Shown: positions 54,756 through 63,013 of the stretch, one piece after another
How the letters are laid out: each line of letters starts with the position of its first letter
Position numbering within the stretch: position 1 is the first letter of the stretch
Assembly: GCA_902381685.1 (NCBI GenBank)
Contig: LR698958.1
Span: forward strand, 1,622,833 to 1,686,832
DNA: 64,000 bases
DNA from: Lachnospiraceae bacterium
Lineage (GTDB): Bacteria; Bacillota; Clostridia; Lachnospirales; Lachnospiraceae
Direction of reading: 5' to 3'
Notes under the pieces: model-generated
Databases searched by the model: none
Told to the model about the DNA's origin: nothing
The model's input: the letters and a program-made list of their open reading frames with translations, nothing else
Position numbers and translations under genes: made by a program

Positions 54756-55670
54756 TTAACCTGCCAACTGCAATTCGTCTTGTTGAAGCCTACGATACAG
54801 CTCTTCATAATCGTTTGGTGACATATAATCACAGTGACTATGAATTCGTTTCGTATTGTAGAACGCTTCCAAATATTCAAAAATCAAACGATATGCATGG
54901 TCATAATCTCGAATCTTAAACCGATTCAGCCATTCTCTCTTAATCAGGGAATGGAATGATTCAATACATGCGTTATCCCATGGATATGACTTTTTAGAAT
55001 AACTACACTGCATGGTTGCGGTTACACGTTTGTATTCTTTTGATACATACTGGCTTCCCCGGTCTGAATGCAGAATTAAAGGCTTATCGATATTGCGTCT
55101 TGCTTTGGCTTTCTTTATTGTTTCAATCACGCAGGATACCTCCAATGTTTTGGAAAGTGTCCAGGCAATGATTTTTCTGGAATATAAGTCCATGATACTG
55201 GTCAGATAAACAAATCCGTCTATCGTCCAGATATAAGTGATATCAGAACACCAAACAGCATTTGGACGTTCTGGATTAAACTGTTCATCAAGGATATTTT
55301 TTAATTCGCTGCTGAAGTCAGAATCTTTGGTTGTGATCGTCCATGGCTTGACCCACTGGGCTTTGATGCCCATTTGCTTCATATACTTACCAACAGTACG
55401 TTCGGAGATGATTTCTCCTGATTTACGCAATTCCCTGGTAATTTTAGGGGCACCATAATTCTGTTTAGATTCATCATATATATCCTTGATTTTAGCTTTT
55501 ACGGCTTCACGTCTTTTTTCTGTATTAGAAGGAACACGTTTTAGCCACGCATGATAACCAGAACGAGAAACGCCAAGATGTTTCAACATTCCGGAGACAG
55601 AAACCCGGCGTTTTGCCTTATGGGCAGTTTCTGCCATCTCCGTAACTTCGAGATAAATGGCTTCCGTCAT
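54756..55670 (-). CDS. IS3-family transposase OrfB (304 aa)
   Basis: DDE integrase domain: Asp in VWCSDITYIW, Asp in ILHSDRGSQY and Glu in NACIESFHSLIKREW, with the HTH_21-type N-terminal part (HLGVSRSGYHAWL). It overlaps orfA by ATGA and is in the -1 frame, so it is made either by re-initiation or as an OrfAB fusion through the A7 slip site at 55691-55697. Confidence 0.93.
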   Translation of the reverse strand: MTEAIYLEVTEMAETAHKAKRRVSVSGMLKHLGVSRSGYHAWLKRVPSNTEKRREAVKAKIKDIYDESKQNYGAPKITRELRKSGEIISERTVGKYMKQMGIKAQWVKPWTITTKDSDFSSELKNILDEQFNPERPNAVWCSDITYIWTIDGFVYLTSIMDLYSRKIIAWTLSKTLEVSCVIETIKKAKARRNIDKPLILHSDRGSQYVSKEYKRVTATMQCSYSKKSYPWDNACIESFHSLIKREWLNRFKIRDYDHAYRLIFEYLEAFYNTKRIHSHCDYMSPNDYEELYRRLQQDELQLAG

Positions 55671-55951
55671 TTTCCCAGAATGTTGATTGCTTTTTTTAAT
55701 ACTTCAAGGGCATCCTGTGCATCTCGTAATTCTCGTTTTAATCGTGCGATTTCTTTTGCTTCATCAGAAGCATAGTTACCGGAACCACGGCTTTCAATAT
55801 CACCTGTTTCACGCAGTTCTTTCTGCCAGCGTGATAAAGTCTGCTGACTGATTCCTAAGTTTGTAGCACAGCCCTGCAGTCCTAAGTTCTTGTGATCATG
55901 ATAATACTGGACTGCATCCAGCTTAAATTGTTTGTCATAGTGCTTTGCCAT
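55667..55951 (-). CDS. IS3-family transposase OrfA (94 aa)
   Basis: Helix-turn-helix DNA-binding protein (NLGISQQTLSRWQKELRE) with a C-terminal leucine-zipper-like coiled coil (AKEIARLKRELRDAQDALEV). It binds the IS ends. Near its end the codons TTA AAA AAA GCA form an A7 slippery run. GGAGG ribosome site upstream of 55951. Confidence 0.92.
   Translation of the reverse strand: MAKHYDKQFKLDAVQYYHDHKNLGLQGCATNLGISQQTLSRWQKELRETGDIESRGSGNYASDEAKEIARLKRELRDAQDALEVLKKAINILGK
55691..55697 (-). promoter_or_regulatory. IS3 -1 frameshift site (A7)
   Basis: Seven A in the phase A-AAA-AAA. A -1 slip gives a continuous frame (KKSNQHSGKMTEA) into OrfB, the usual way IS3 elements make the full transposase. 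Confidence 0.7.
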
Positions 55952-56029
55952 AATGAGATCCTCCTTCAGTGCGGTACCTACATTGTACCATAATTTTTCT
56001 TATAAGGAATTCTCATTTTGACTTGTACT

Positions 56030-56033
56030 ATTT
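56030..56033. repeat. IS3 target duplication, right copy
   Basis: ATTT, matching 54722-54725. Confidence 0.75.
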
Positions 56034-56268
56034 ATATTCTAACACCATCATGAAATATTTAACAGATGATAAAGAAGAATGTTTGAACGAAACTATGATA
56101 TATGCAGGTTGGTTTGGAGAAACAGACATTGTAAAATTTTTGATTGAAAATGGTGCTAATAAAGAATATAAAACTCAAAATGGTTTAGGATTATTAGAAT
56201 GTTCTGAAAGAATTGAAAAACAATTTAAAGACAGTTCTTTGAAAGAGTTTCTTGCAAATAATCAATAA

Positions 56269-56592
56269 TTCAAATCCCAGTTTGTGTGGAAGATACGCTC
56301 AAAATCTTGCAAACCGACGGAGTGAACCAGCCTGTGGCGAGCGATTATCAAGCCCCCGTTATCTAACAAGGGGGGCACAAAAAACAATAGACAATATACA
56401 TTAACAAGCGGAAACCGCTGTATTTACAAGGCGAAACCGCATTTTACATGGTGTGATATAAATTATGCCATTATCACTTGGAAAAATTGAATAAGACATT
56501 TTCCTGATATAGAATGGCTTTGGAATAGAATGTAGATTCAATGTGCAACTTGATAGGGTGAATAATAAATTAGAAGTTGGAGGAATGATATT
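56269..56592. other. Non-coding stretch with hairpins
   Basis: No gene seen. GCCCCC (56352-56357) pairs with GGGGGC (56371-56376). Shortly after, two related units rich in ACAAG and GAAACCGC (about 56412-56446) each form a small CGG-AAA-CCG-type hairpin. These may be remnants of a mobile element end or of a terminator; no function can be assigned. Confidence 0.4.
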
Positions 56593-57123
56593 ATGAATAT
56601 GGTTATTAGTTTTTCCGGTAGAGAAAATGGAAATTGTGATAATATTTCCAAATACATTGCATCTAAAGGTGATTCTATTATTTATTTTAGAAATCTAAAC
56701 ATTCATGATTGTAGTGGGTGTAAATACGAATGTTTTAAGGGATATTGCAAGTATCGCCAAGATGATATATATAACCTTTACGAAAGTATGCTTAGTTATG
56801 ACAAAATTTTTTTAATTGTACCTATGTATTGTGGGAATCCTTCGTCACTCTATTTCAAATTTAATGAGCGATGCCAAGACTTCTTTTTGCATAACGAAGA
56901 CAGTTACGAAACTATTATTTCCAAAGTATATATCATAGGAGTTTACGGTGATAAGAAAAAGACTCCTGACTTTATTCCATGCCTTACAAGATGGTTTGAG
57001 TGTACTCAATTTAACAATCATGTGTTGGGAATAGAAAGACATAGATACAACCAAAGGATTGCAGATAACATACTGGATATTGAAGAAGTAAGAAATATGA
57101 TAACTTGCTTTATTCAACAATAA
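56593..57123 (+). CDS. Flavodoxin-like/NADPH-dependent FMN reductase-type protein (176 aa)
   Basis: The opening VISFSGRENGNCDNISKYI resembles the phosphate-binding loop of FMN reductases (FSGSxRxxGN type). A Cys-rich segment, CSGCKYECFKGYC (about residues 40-52), follows as in iron-sulfur flavoproteins and related two-domain reductases, and VPMYCGNPSSLYFKF is the usual PxYxxxxPS loop. Likely a small redox protein binding FMN. GGAGG ribosome site. A/T-rich, in the accessory island, probably with the next small gene. Confidence 0.75.
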   Translation: MNMVISFSGRENGNCDNISKYIASKGDSIIYFRNLNIHDCSGCKYECFKGYCKYRQDDIYNLYESMLSYDKIFLIVPMYCGNPSSLYFKFNERCQDFFLHNEDSYETIISKVYIIGVYGDKKKTPDFIPCLTRWFECTQFNNHVLGIERHRYNQRIADNILDIEEVRNMITCFIQQ

Positions 57124-57150
57124 CAGATTTGAAGTTGGAGGTGTTTTAAA

Positions 57151-57324
57151 ATGAGTAAGAACAATAGATTTGAAGTGGTGTATCAAGAAACAGGCTTAAA
57201 GAGCGAGAAAACAGTATATGTTGATAAAGAGACAGGAGTAAACTATCTTTTTATTGCAAATGGTTTTGGAGGTGGTTTAACGCCACTGTTAGATGCGGAG
57301 GGAAAACCTATTATCACAAAATAA
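57151..57324 (+). CDS. Small DUF6440-like protein (57 aa)
   Basis: An ATG behind a strong GGAGGTG starts a 57-codon frame: MSKNNRFEVVYQETG, VYVDKETGVNYLFI, GFGGGLTPLLDAEGKP. The VDKETGVNYLF...GGLTPLLD pattern is that of the DUF6440 family of short Firmicute proteins, of unknown function. It lies 27 bases after the flavoprotein gene, with a near-identical GAAGTTGGAGG ribosome region, so the two may be cotranscribed. Confidence 0.75.
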   Translation: MSKNNRFEVVYQETGLKSEKTVYVDKETGVNYLFIANGFGGGLTPLLDAEGKPIITK

Positions 57325-57551
57325 ATCATAGAGTTTGATGACTAGGCAATTTTCAATACATAGTATCTGGCACTTAAGAGGGAACATATTTTAAATCTCT
57401 CTAAAAAAGGGGGTGTCGCAAAATCATCAAATTAGATGATTGAGCGGCACCCTCGCTCTATACATATCAAAAAATCCGAAAAGATTCCCCAAATAAAAGG
57501 ATTCCTTCCGGATTTTGGCGTACTTTAATAATGCCTCTGTTTTATGGCTTT

Positions 57552-59159
57552 TTAGGCAGTTTCTTTAACTAGAAAAAGGTAACTTCCTGTACGCTCCTTT
57601 TGGATTTTAGCATGCAGTTTATTGATATTATAACCCATACAAAGCAAAAGAATTTCTAGTTTTACCTTGCTTTTTCCACGGAGTAGAAATCTTTGAAATT
57701 CATAATCATTCTTCAAAACCCCAAATGCCCCCTCTACTTGAATGGAACGGTTCATGCGGTATTTAATCCCTGTTTCACTTAGGATATTTTTATAGGATTC
57801 CTGACGCTTCTCCAGAAAACTTTTAGAAACATATAACCGTTTATTCCCTTTTGCTTTGGTACATTTTTCTTTATAGGGGCAGCCGGTACAATCCTCGCAT
57901 TCATAAACGGTTACTTCCGATTCATAACCGCTCTTGCTTTTCTGTTTTTTCATAAAAATGGGAAATAGCGTTTTCCCGGCATGGCAGGTGTAGGTATCCG
58001 TCTTTTCATCATATCCCATATTTTCCCGTTTGCTGATATCCTGCTTAAAGTTTCGCTTCTTCCATTTCTCATAAGTCTGTGGTTTGATGTATGGCTTCTG
58101 CTTTGCACTTCTTAGGTAAGTATACACTTCTTCGCTTTCATATCCGGAATCGGCGGTTACGCTCGGATAACGGAACCCCAGGTTCCTCTCCATTGTCTTT
58201 AAGAACGGAACTAATGTCCAGACATCATTCCGATCCTGAAAAATATCCGTTGCCACGATATATTCACTGTCTACTGCGATCTGTACATTATACCCGGGCT
58301 TTAACTGTGCATTTCTCATATGGTCGTCTTTCATGTGCATAAAGGTTGCATCAGGATCTGTTTTGCAATAATTGTTTCTTCCCTGAAAGTTTGCCGTATG
58401 CCAGTCATAAACGGTCTGCCGTTCCAGAAAGCTGTGAAAAAGTTCAAAATACCGTTGGTTTCTGCTTTTCCGTTTTCCACGTCCATGAACAAAAACGGAG
58501 TGGTCTGTTCGACAGCGTTCTTCTAAAAAACAAACGATTTTCTGTAAATCCGGTGTCTTTGTTTCCGAAGCAACCGAAAAATCCTTCATATATTCTCTGT
58601 TCAGATGCTGTATTGCCTCCTGTATCTTCCTGAACATTTTTTCTTCCCATTTTCCCACAGATTTTTTCCAGACAAAGGTATATTTATTTGCACAGGCTTC
58701 TAATTTAGTTCCGTCAATAAATACTGTTTCCTTTGACAGTTCCCCTGCCTCTTCCAAGCGTCTTACCATTTGGTAAAAAAGATTTTCGCAGGCATCTGCA
58801 AGAAAACCGGTACGAAAACGAGCAATCGTACTGTGGTCAGGGGCTTTCTGTCCGGCTAGCAGCCACATAAAGTTGATGTCCCGTTTACAGGCAGTTTCAA
58901 TTTTTCTCGAAGAATAGATGTTTTGAGAATAAGCGTAGGTAAGAATCTTGAACATGGTCTTTGGATCAACTGCTGGATTTCTGCCTTTGGCAGAGTAAGC
59001 CTGATACAGCAAGCTGTAATCTAAATCCTCCAGTTCGTGGCTCAGCAGTCGGACAGAATCATCATCAGGAATCAAACCTTCTAAATTTAGTGGCAAAACC
59101 AGTTGATAAGGTTCGCCGAATTCGGTATAATTTTTATGGTATTTTAATTTATTAGTCAT
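57552..59159 (-). CDS. IS1182-family transposase (535 aa)
   Basis: DDE transposase: an N-terminal DUF772-type domain (DPKTMFKILTYAYSQ, SSRKIETACKRDI), then Asp in VFIDGTKLEA, Asp in SVTADSGYESEE and Glu in QVEGAFGVLKNDYEF. A zinc-type Cys cluster CEDCTGCPYKEKC is also present. Full length. The -10 TATAAT lies only five bases before the ATG with no ribosome site, so the mRNA may be leaderless. Confidence 0.93.
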   Translation of the reverse strand: MTNKLKYHKNYTEFGEPYQLVLPLNLEGLIPDDDSVRLLSHELEDLDYSLLYQAYSAKGRNPAVDPKTMFKILTYAYSQNIYSSRKIETACKRDINFMWLLAGQKAPDHSTIARFRTGFLADACENLFYQMVRRLEEAGELSKETVFIDGTKLEACANKYTFVWKKSVGKWEEKMFRKIQEAIQHLNREYMKDFSVASETKTPDLQKIVCFLEERCRTDHSVFVHGRGKRKSRNQRYFELFHSFLERQTVYDWHTANFQGRNNYCKTDPDATFMHMKDDHMRNAQLKPGYNVQIAVDSEYIVATDIFQDRNDVWTLVPFLKTMERNLGFRYPSVTADSGYESEEVYTYLRSAKQKPYIKPQTYEKWKKRNFKQDISKRENMGYDEKTDTYTCHAGKTLFPIFMKKQKSKSGYESEVTVYECEDCTGCPYKEKCTKAKGNKRLYVSKSFLEKRQESYKNILSETGIKYRMNRSIQVEGAFGVLKNDYEFQRFLLRGKSKVKLEILLLCMGYNINKLHAKIQKERTGSYLFLVKETA

Positions 59160-59164
59160 ATCTT

Positions 59165-59205
59165 ATTATACCATGGATTGCGGACTCTTCGGAGTCCGTT
59201 TTCTG
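59165..59205 (-). promoter_or_regulatory. IS1182 transposase promoter region with hairpin
   Basis: CGGACTC-cgaa-GAGTCCG is a perfect 7-pair hairpin; about 9 bases later comes TATAAT, then ATG after five bases. The hairpin lies where it could block transcription entering from ftsH. Confidence 0.5.
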
Positions 59206-59280
59206 TTTTTAGGACATAAAAATGGAACTGTTGCTCCAGTAGATTATTCATCTACTTTTGCAACAGCCCCTTTTTTACGT

Positions 59281-61281
59281 CTATTCTTCTGTTGTCTCAG
59301 ATACTTCCGGTTCATTTTGTACCGGTTCTTCCACGTCTTTTTGTTCCAACTGCTCCGGCTCTTCCACTTTCATCTCAATTCTCTGTTTCTGTGGTTCTTC
59401 CTCTTCTTCAATTCCCTGTACTTCACGGAAAATTTTCATAAATTCTTTGCCGGTAATTGTTTCTTTCTCAATTAGGAATGCCGCAATCTTATCTAACGCC
59501 TCACGGTTTTCAGAAAGAAGACGTTTCGCTTCCTCATAAGCATCTTTTAACATCTTCATTACTTCTCTGTCGATTTCTGCTGCCGTTTCCTCACCGCAGT
59601 TTGTCACCGGACGTCCGTCCAAATATTTATGCTGAACGGATTCCAAACCGATCAGACCGAATTTCTCGGACATACCATACTGTGTAATCATTGCTCTCGC
59701 AATCTTTGTCGCTTTTTCAATATCGTTGGACGCACCTGTTGTCACCGTGTCAAAAACAATCTCTTCTGCTGCACGCCCTGCAAGCATACCTACGAGCATT
59801 GCCTCCAACTCTTTCTTCGTATTAAGGAATTTCTCTTCCTCAGGTGTCTGCATAACGTATCCTAACGCTCCCATTGTTCTTGGTACGATTGTAATCTTCT
59901 GAACAGGTTCTGCATCTTTCTGCAATGCACTTACCAATGCGTGTCCTACCTCGTGGTATGATACAATTCTTCTTTCCTCCGCATTCATAATACGATCTTT
60001 CTTCTCTTTTCCAACAAGGACAACTTCCACAGCCTCAAATAAATCCGCCTGTGAAACAACCTGTCTTCCATTCTTAACCGCATTGATTGCGGCTTCATTA
60101 ATCATATTGGCAAGGTCTGAACCTACCGCTCCCGAAGTTGCAAGAGCGATCGCTTCCAAATCAACCGTCTCGTCCATCTTAACGTCTTTTGCGTGTACCT
60201 TTAATACGTCGACACGACCTTTTAAATCCGGTGCGTCCACGATAATACGTCTGTCAAAACGTCCCGGTCTTAATAATGCCGGATCAAGAATCTCCGGTCT
60301 GTTTGTAGCCGCCAATAATAAAAGTCCTTTATCTGTGTCAAAACCGTCCATCTCGGCTAACAACTGGTTCAATGTCTGCTCACGCTCATCGTTACTTCCC
60401 ATGGCATTGTCACGGCTCTTTCCGATAGCGTCAATCTCATCAATGAAAATAATACAAGGCGCCATAGACTGTGCCTGCTTAAATAAATCTCTCACTCGCG
60501 AAGCACCTACACCGACATACATCTCCACAAACGCTGAACCTGAAAGTGAGAAGAAAGGTACTTTCGCCTCTCCCGCAACAGCTTTTGCCAAAAGTGTTTT
60601 ACCTGTTCCCGGAGGTCCTACAAGCAATGCACCCTTTGGAAGTTTTGCACCGATGCTTGTATATTTGCCCGGATTATGAAGGAAATCAACAACTTCTTGC
60701 AAAGATTCCTTCGCCTCGTCCTGACCTGCCACGTCCTTAAACGTAACACCGGTCTGTTTCTCCACATACATCTTGGCATTGCTCTTGCCTATCCCCATCA
60801 TGCCTCCGCCTTTGGACATTTTTCTCATAAAGAATGAGAAGACTCCAAATAAGAGTAATGTAGGCAATACCAATGTGAGCATGATATTCCAGAAAATATC
60901 AGAACCGGAATCCGGAATTTCCTGTGTATATTTTACTCCTGCCTTATATAACCGTTCTGATAACTTATCATCTTTCACAACACCCGTGTAATATTTCGGC
61001 GCCACTGAAGGAAACATAAGTTCCGAGTCCTTACTGCTGTCTTTCTTCTTCGGTGTAATCTCTATCTTATCCGAATTAATCTTAACTTTTTCCACTTTGC
61101 CTTCATCGACCATCTTCAAAAACTGGTCGTAAGTAATCTCTTTCGGATTGCTTCCCGGCATAAACCGATATAACGCCAACACTAAAAATAATGTAATCAG
61201 TGTTGTAAAAAGAATAATACCCCAACCTTGTCTGTTGTTTTTCTGGTTTTTATTCTTATTATTATTATTTTGATTATCCAT
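59281..61281 (-). CDS. ftsH: ATP-dependent zinc metalloprotease FtsH (666 aa)
   Basis: Membrane-anchored AAA+ protease for membrane protein quality control. An Asn-rich N-terminus is followed by one helix (about residues 22-42), an external domain, and a second helix (about 120-145). The AAA+ module has Walker A GPPGTGKT, Walker B IIFIDEIDAIG and SRH residues; the zinc site is HEVGH (about residue 430). A Glu/Pro/Gln-rich tail ends the protein. ATG 61281 follows AGGAGG. The IS1182 element begins about 10 bases after the stop. Confidence 0.97.
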   Translation of the reverse strand: MDNQNNNNKNKNQKNNRQGWGIILFTTLITLFLVLALYRFMPGSNPKEITYDQFLKMVDEGKVEKVKINSDKIEITPKKKDSSKDSELMFPSVAPKYYTGVVKDDKLSERLYKAGVKYTQEIPDSGSDIFWNIMLTLVLPTLLLFGVFSFFMRKMSKGGGMMGIGKSNAKMYVEKQTGVTFKDVAGQDEAKESLQEVVDFLHNPGKYTSIGAKLPKGALLVGPPGTGKTLLAKAVAGEAKVPFFSLSGSAFVEMYVGVGASRVRDLFKQAQSMAPCIIFIDEIDAIGKSRDNAMGSNDEREQTLNQLLAEMDGFDTDKGLLLLAATNRPEILDPALLRPGRFDRRIIVDAPDLKGRVDVLKVHAKDVKMDETVDLEAIALATSGAVGSDLANMINEAAINAVKNGRQVVSQADLFEAVEVVLVGKEKKDRIMNAEERRIVSYHEVGHALVSALQKDAEPVQKITIVPRTMGALGYVMQTPEEEKFLNTKKELEAMLVGMLAGRAAEEIVFDTVTTGASNDIEKATKIARAMITQYGMSEKFGLIGLESVQHKYLDGRPVTNCGEETAAEIDREVMKMLKDAYEEAKRLLSENREALDKIAAFLIEKETITGKEFMKIFREVQGIEEEEEPQKQRIEMKVEEPEQLEQKDVEEPVQNEPEVSETTEE

Positions 61282-61391
61282 ATCCTTCCTCCTATTTCTC
61301 ATCTATTATATTATAAAGATGGCTTTCCCATAAATCAATAAAAAGATTGTGAAAACTGGCACTCATTTCTAAAACTTCTATTAAATTGTTT

Positions 61392-61420
61392 TAGACAAAT
61401 TCTTTTTTTTGTAGTATACT
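61392..61420 (+). promoter_or_regulatory. DUF1846 gene promoter
   Basis: TAGACA (61392-61397), 17 bases, TATACT (61415-61420), followed by an AGAGGAAG ribosome site before 61476. Confidence 0.6.
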
Positions 61421-61475
61421 ATTTTTTTAAGCATAACCAGTTATTTTAGAAATTCAAGAAAGAGGAAGCAAGTTT

Positions 61476-62954
61476 ATGAAAATCGGATTTGATAATGACA
61501 AGTATTTAAAAATGCAATCGGAGCATATCCGTGAGCGCATCAACCAATTTGATAACAAACTGTATTTGGAATTTGGAGGGAAACTATTTGATGACTATCA
61601 CGCGTCCAGAGTATTACCCGGGTTCGCACCTGACAGTAAACTCCGCCTCCTCATGCAACTTTCTGATCAGGCAGAAATAGTTATTGTTATTAGTGCAGGA
61701 GACATCGAGAAAAATAAAATTCGCGGTGACTTGGGAATCACATACGATACAGACGTTCTTCGTTTAATGGAAGCATTCAAAGAAAATGGTTTGTTTGTCG
61801 GAAGTGTCGTAATCACTCAGTATTCAGGACAAAATAGCGCCAATCTATTTAAGAGCAAGTTGGAACATTTAGGAATTAAAGTGTACATTCATTATTGTAT
61901 TGAAGGCTATCCTTCAAATATTCCTCTCATCGTCAGCGATGAAGGTTACGGCAAAAATGATTACATCGAGACTTCAAGACCTCTTGTTATCATCACTGCT
62001 CCGGGACCGGGAAGCGGAAAAATGGCAACATGCCTTTCTCAACTTTATCACGAGCATAAGCGCGGCGTTCGCGCAGGATATGCGAAATTTGAAACTTTCC
62101 CTATTTGGAACATTCCGCTGAAGCACCCTGTAAATCTTGCTTACGAGGCTGCCACCGCCGACCTAAATGACGTTAATATGATTGACCCTTTCCATTTAGA
62201 AACATATGGCGTGACTACAGTAAACTACAATCGTGATGTAGAAATTTTCCCTGTACTCGATGCCATTTTCGAGAAAATTTATGGCGAAAATCCGTATAAA
62301 TCTCCAACTGACATGGGTGTAAATATGGTTGGTAATTGTATTTCCGATGATGAGGTTTGCCAAAATGCCTCTAAACAGGAAATTATCCGCAGATATTATG
62401 ATGCTTTGAACGGACTTGCAGAAGGAACACATTCAGAGGAAGAGATTTTTAAAATCGAATTATTAATGAAACAGGCTCATGTGACAACAGATGACCGTGT
62501 TGTTGTTTCCGCTGCTTTACAGCGCGCTGAGGAGACGGGAGCACCTGCTGCTGCAATTGAGTTAGATGACGGAACAATTATTACGGGAAAAACTTCAAAT
62601 TTATTGGGTGCATCTGCAGCACTTTTATTAAATGCATTGAAGCATCTTTCCAAAATAGATGATGAACTTCACATGATCTCACCTGAAGCGATCGAACCGA
62701 TTCAAACGTTGAAGACAAAATACCTCGGAAGTAAAAATCCGCGTCTCCACACAGATGAAGTTCTTCTGGCACTCTCCATCAGCGCAGCGTCTAATCCAAA
62801 CGCTGAACTCGCTTTGGAGCAGATTCCGAAATTAAAAGGCTGCCAGGTACACACGACTGTCCGTCTGTCTTCCGTAGATGTGAAAATGTTTAAGCGTCTC
62901 GGCATTCAACTGACTACTGAATCGAAAGATGAAAATAAAAGGATTTATCAGTAA
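61476..62954 (+). CDS. DUF1846 family protein (492 aa)
   Basis: Belongs to a conserved family of unknown function (DUF1846), common in Firmicutes. The opening KIGFDNDKYLKMQSEHIRER and the LVIITAPGPGSGKMATCLSQ segment (about residues 168-187, resembling a phosphate-binding loop) are family hallmarks; HLETYGVTTVNYNRDVEIFP follows. Structures of the family suggest a nucleotide-binding, enzyme-like protein, but no reaction is established. Cytoplasmic, monocistronic, full length. Confidence 0.9.
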   Translation: MKIGFDNDKYLKMQSEHIRERINQFDNKLYLEFGGKLFDDYHASRVLPGFAPDSKLRLLMQLSDQAEIVIVISAGDIEKNKIRGDLGITYDTDVLRLMEAFKENGLFVGSVVITQYSGQNSANLFKSKLEHLGIKVYIHYCIEGYPSNIPLIVSDEGYGKNDYIETSRPLVIITAPGPGSGKMATCLSQLYHEHKRGVRAGYAKFETFPIWNIPLKHPVNLAYEAATADLNDVNMIDPFHLETYGVTTVNYNRDVEIFPVLDAIFEKIYGENPYKSPTDMGVNMVGNCISDDEVCQNASKQEIIRRYYDALNGLAEGTHSEEEIFKIELLMKQAHVTTDDRVVVSAALQRAEETGAPAAAIELDDGTIITGKTSNLLGASAALLLNALKHLSKIDDELHMISPEAIEPIQTLKTKYLGSKNPRLHTDEVLLALSISAASNPNAELALEQIPKLKGCQVHTTVRLSSVDVKMFKRLGIQLTTESKDENKRIYQ

Positions 62955-62961
62955 GAACAAT

Positions 62962-63010
62962 AAAAGGAAATCCCTTCCCCTCAACAATGAGAGGAACCGG
63001 ATTTCCTTTT
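62962..63010. terminator. Bidirectional terminator, DUF1846 and DeoR genes
   Basis: AAAAGGAAATCC (62962-62973) pairs with GGATTTCCTTTT (62999-63010), with inner pairing of CTTCCCCTC against GAGAGGAA. The DeoR stop is 4 bases away. Confidence 0.88.
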
Positions 63011-63013
63011 AGT

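Larger units (their letters stand above)
54726..56029 (-). mobile_element. IS3-family insertion sequence, intact (1304 bp)
   Basis: Terminal inverted repeats AGTACAAGTTAAAATGAG (left) and AGTACAAGTCAAAATGAG (right, inverted) match at 17 of 18 positions. Flanked by the 4-bp repeat ATTT. It carries orfA and orfB on the minus strand with a -1 frame relation. All parts look intact, so recent and potentially active. Confidence 0.92.
54412..56268 (+). pseudogene. Ankyrin-type gene split by an IS3 element
   Basis: The 5' part (54412-54725) and the 3' part (56034-56268) join in frame when the IS and one copy of ATTT are removed, giving a 182-residue protein. The 3' part reads NETMIYAGWFGETDIVKFLIENGANKEYKT, a typical ankyrin repeat; the 5' part has a weaker repeat (NNGYVEILRFIL). 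As it stands the product stops soon after VLCQDL. The function is unknown; ankyrin proteins usually mediate protein contacts. The gene is A/T-rich like the rest of the island. Confidence 0.85.
57409..59270 (-). mobile_element. IS1182-family insertion sequence (about 1862 bp)
   Basis: Ends GGGGGTGTCGCAAAA (57409) and, inverted, GGGGCTGTTGCAAAA (59270) match at 13 of 15; the match continues outward through TAAAAAA on both sides. Just inside each end lies a small hairpin (ATCATC...GATGAT; AGTAGAT...ATCTACT). No target duplication could be found. It lies at the right edge of the island, next to ftsH. Confidence 0.85.

Noticed and set aside
56405..56450. Possible short CRISPR-like repeat
   Set aside because: Only two imperfect units, no uniform spacers and no cas genes in the window.
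57402..59277. Target duplication around the IS1182 element
   Set aside because: The TAAAAAA/TTTTTTA flanks are inverted, not direct, and the bases outside (CTCTC, CGTCT) do not match.
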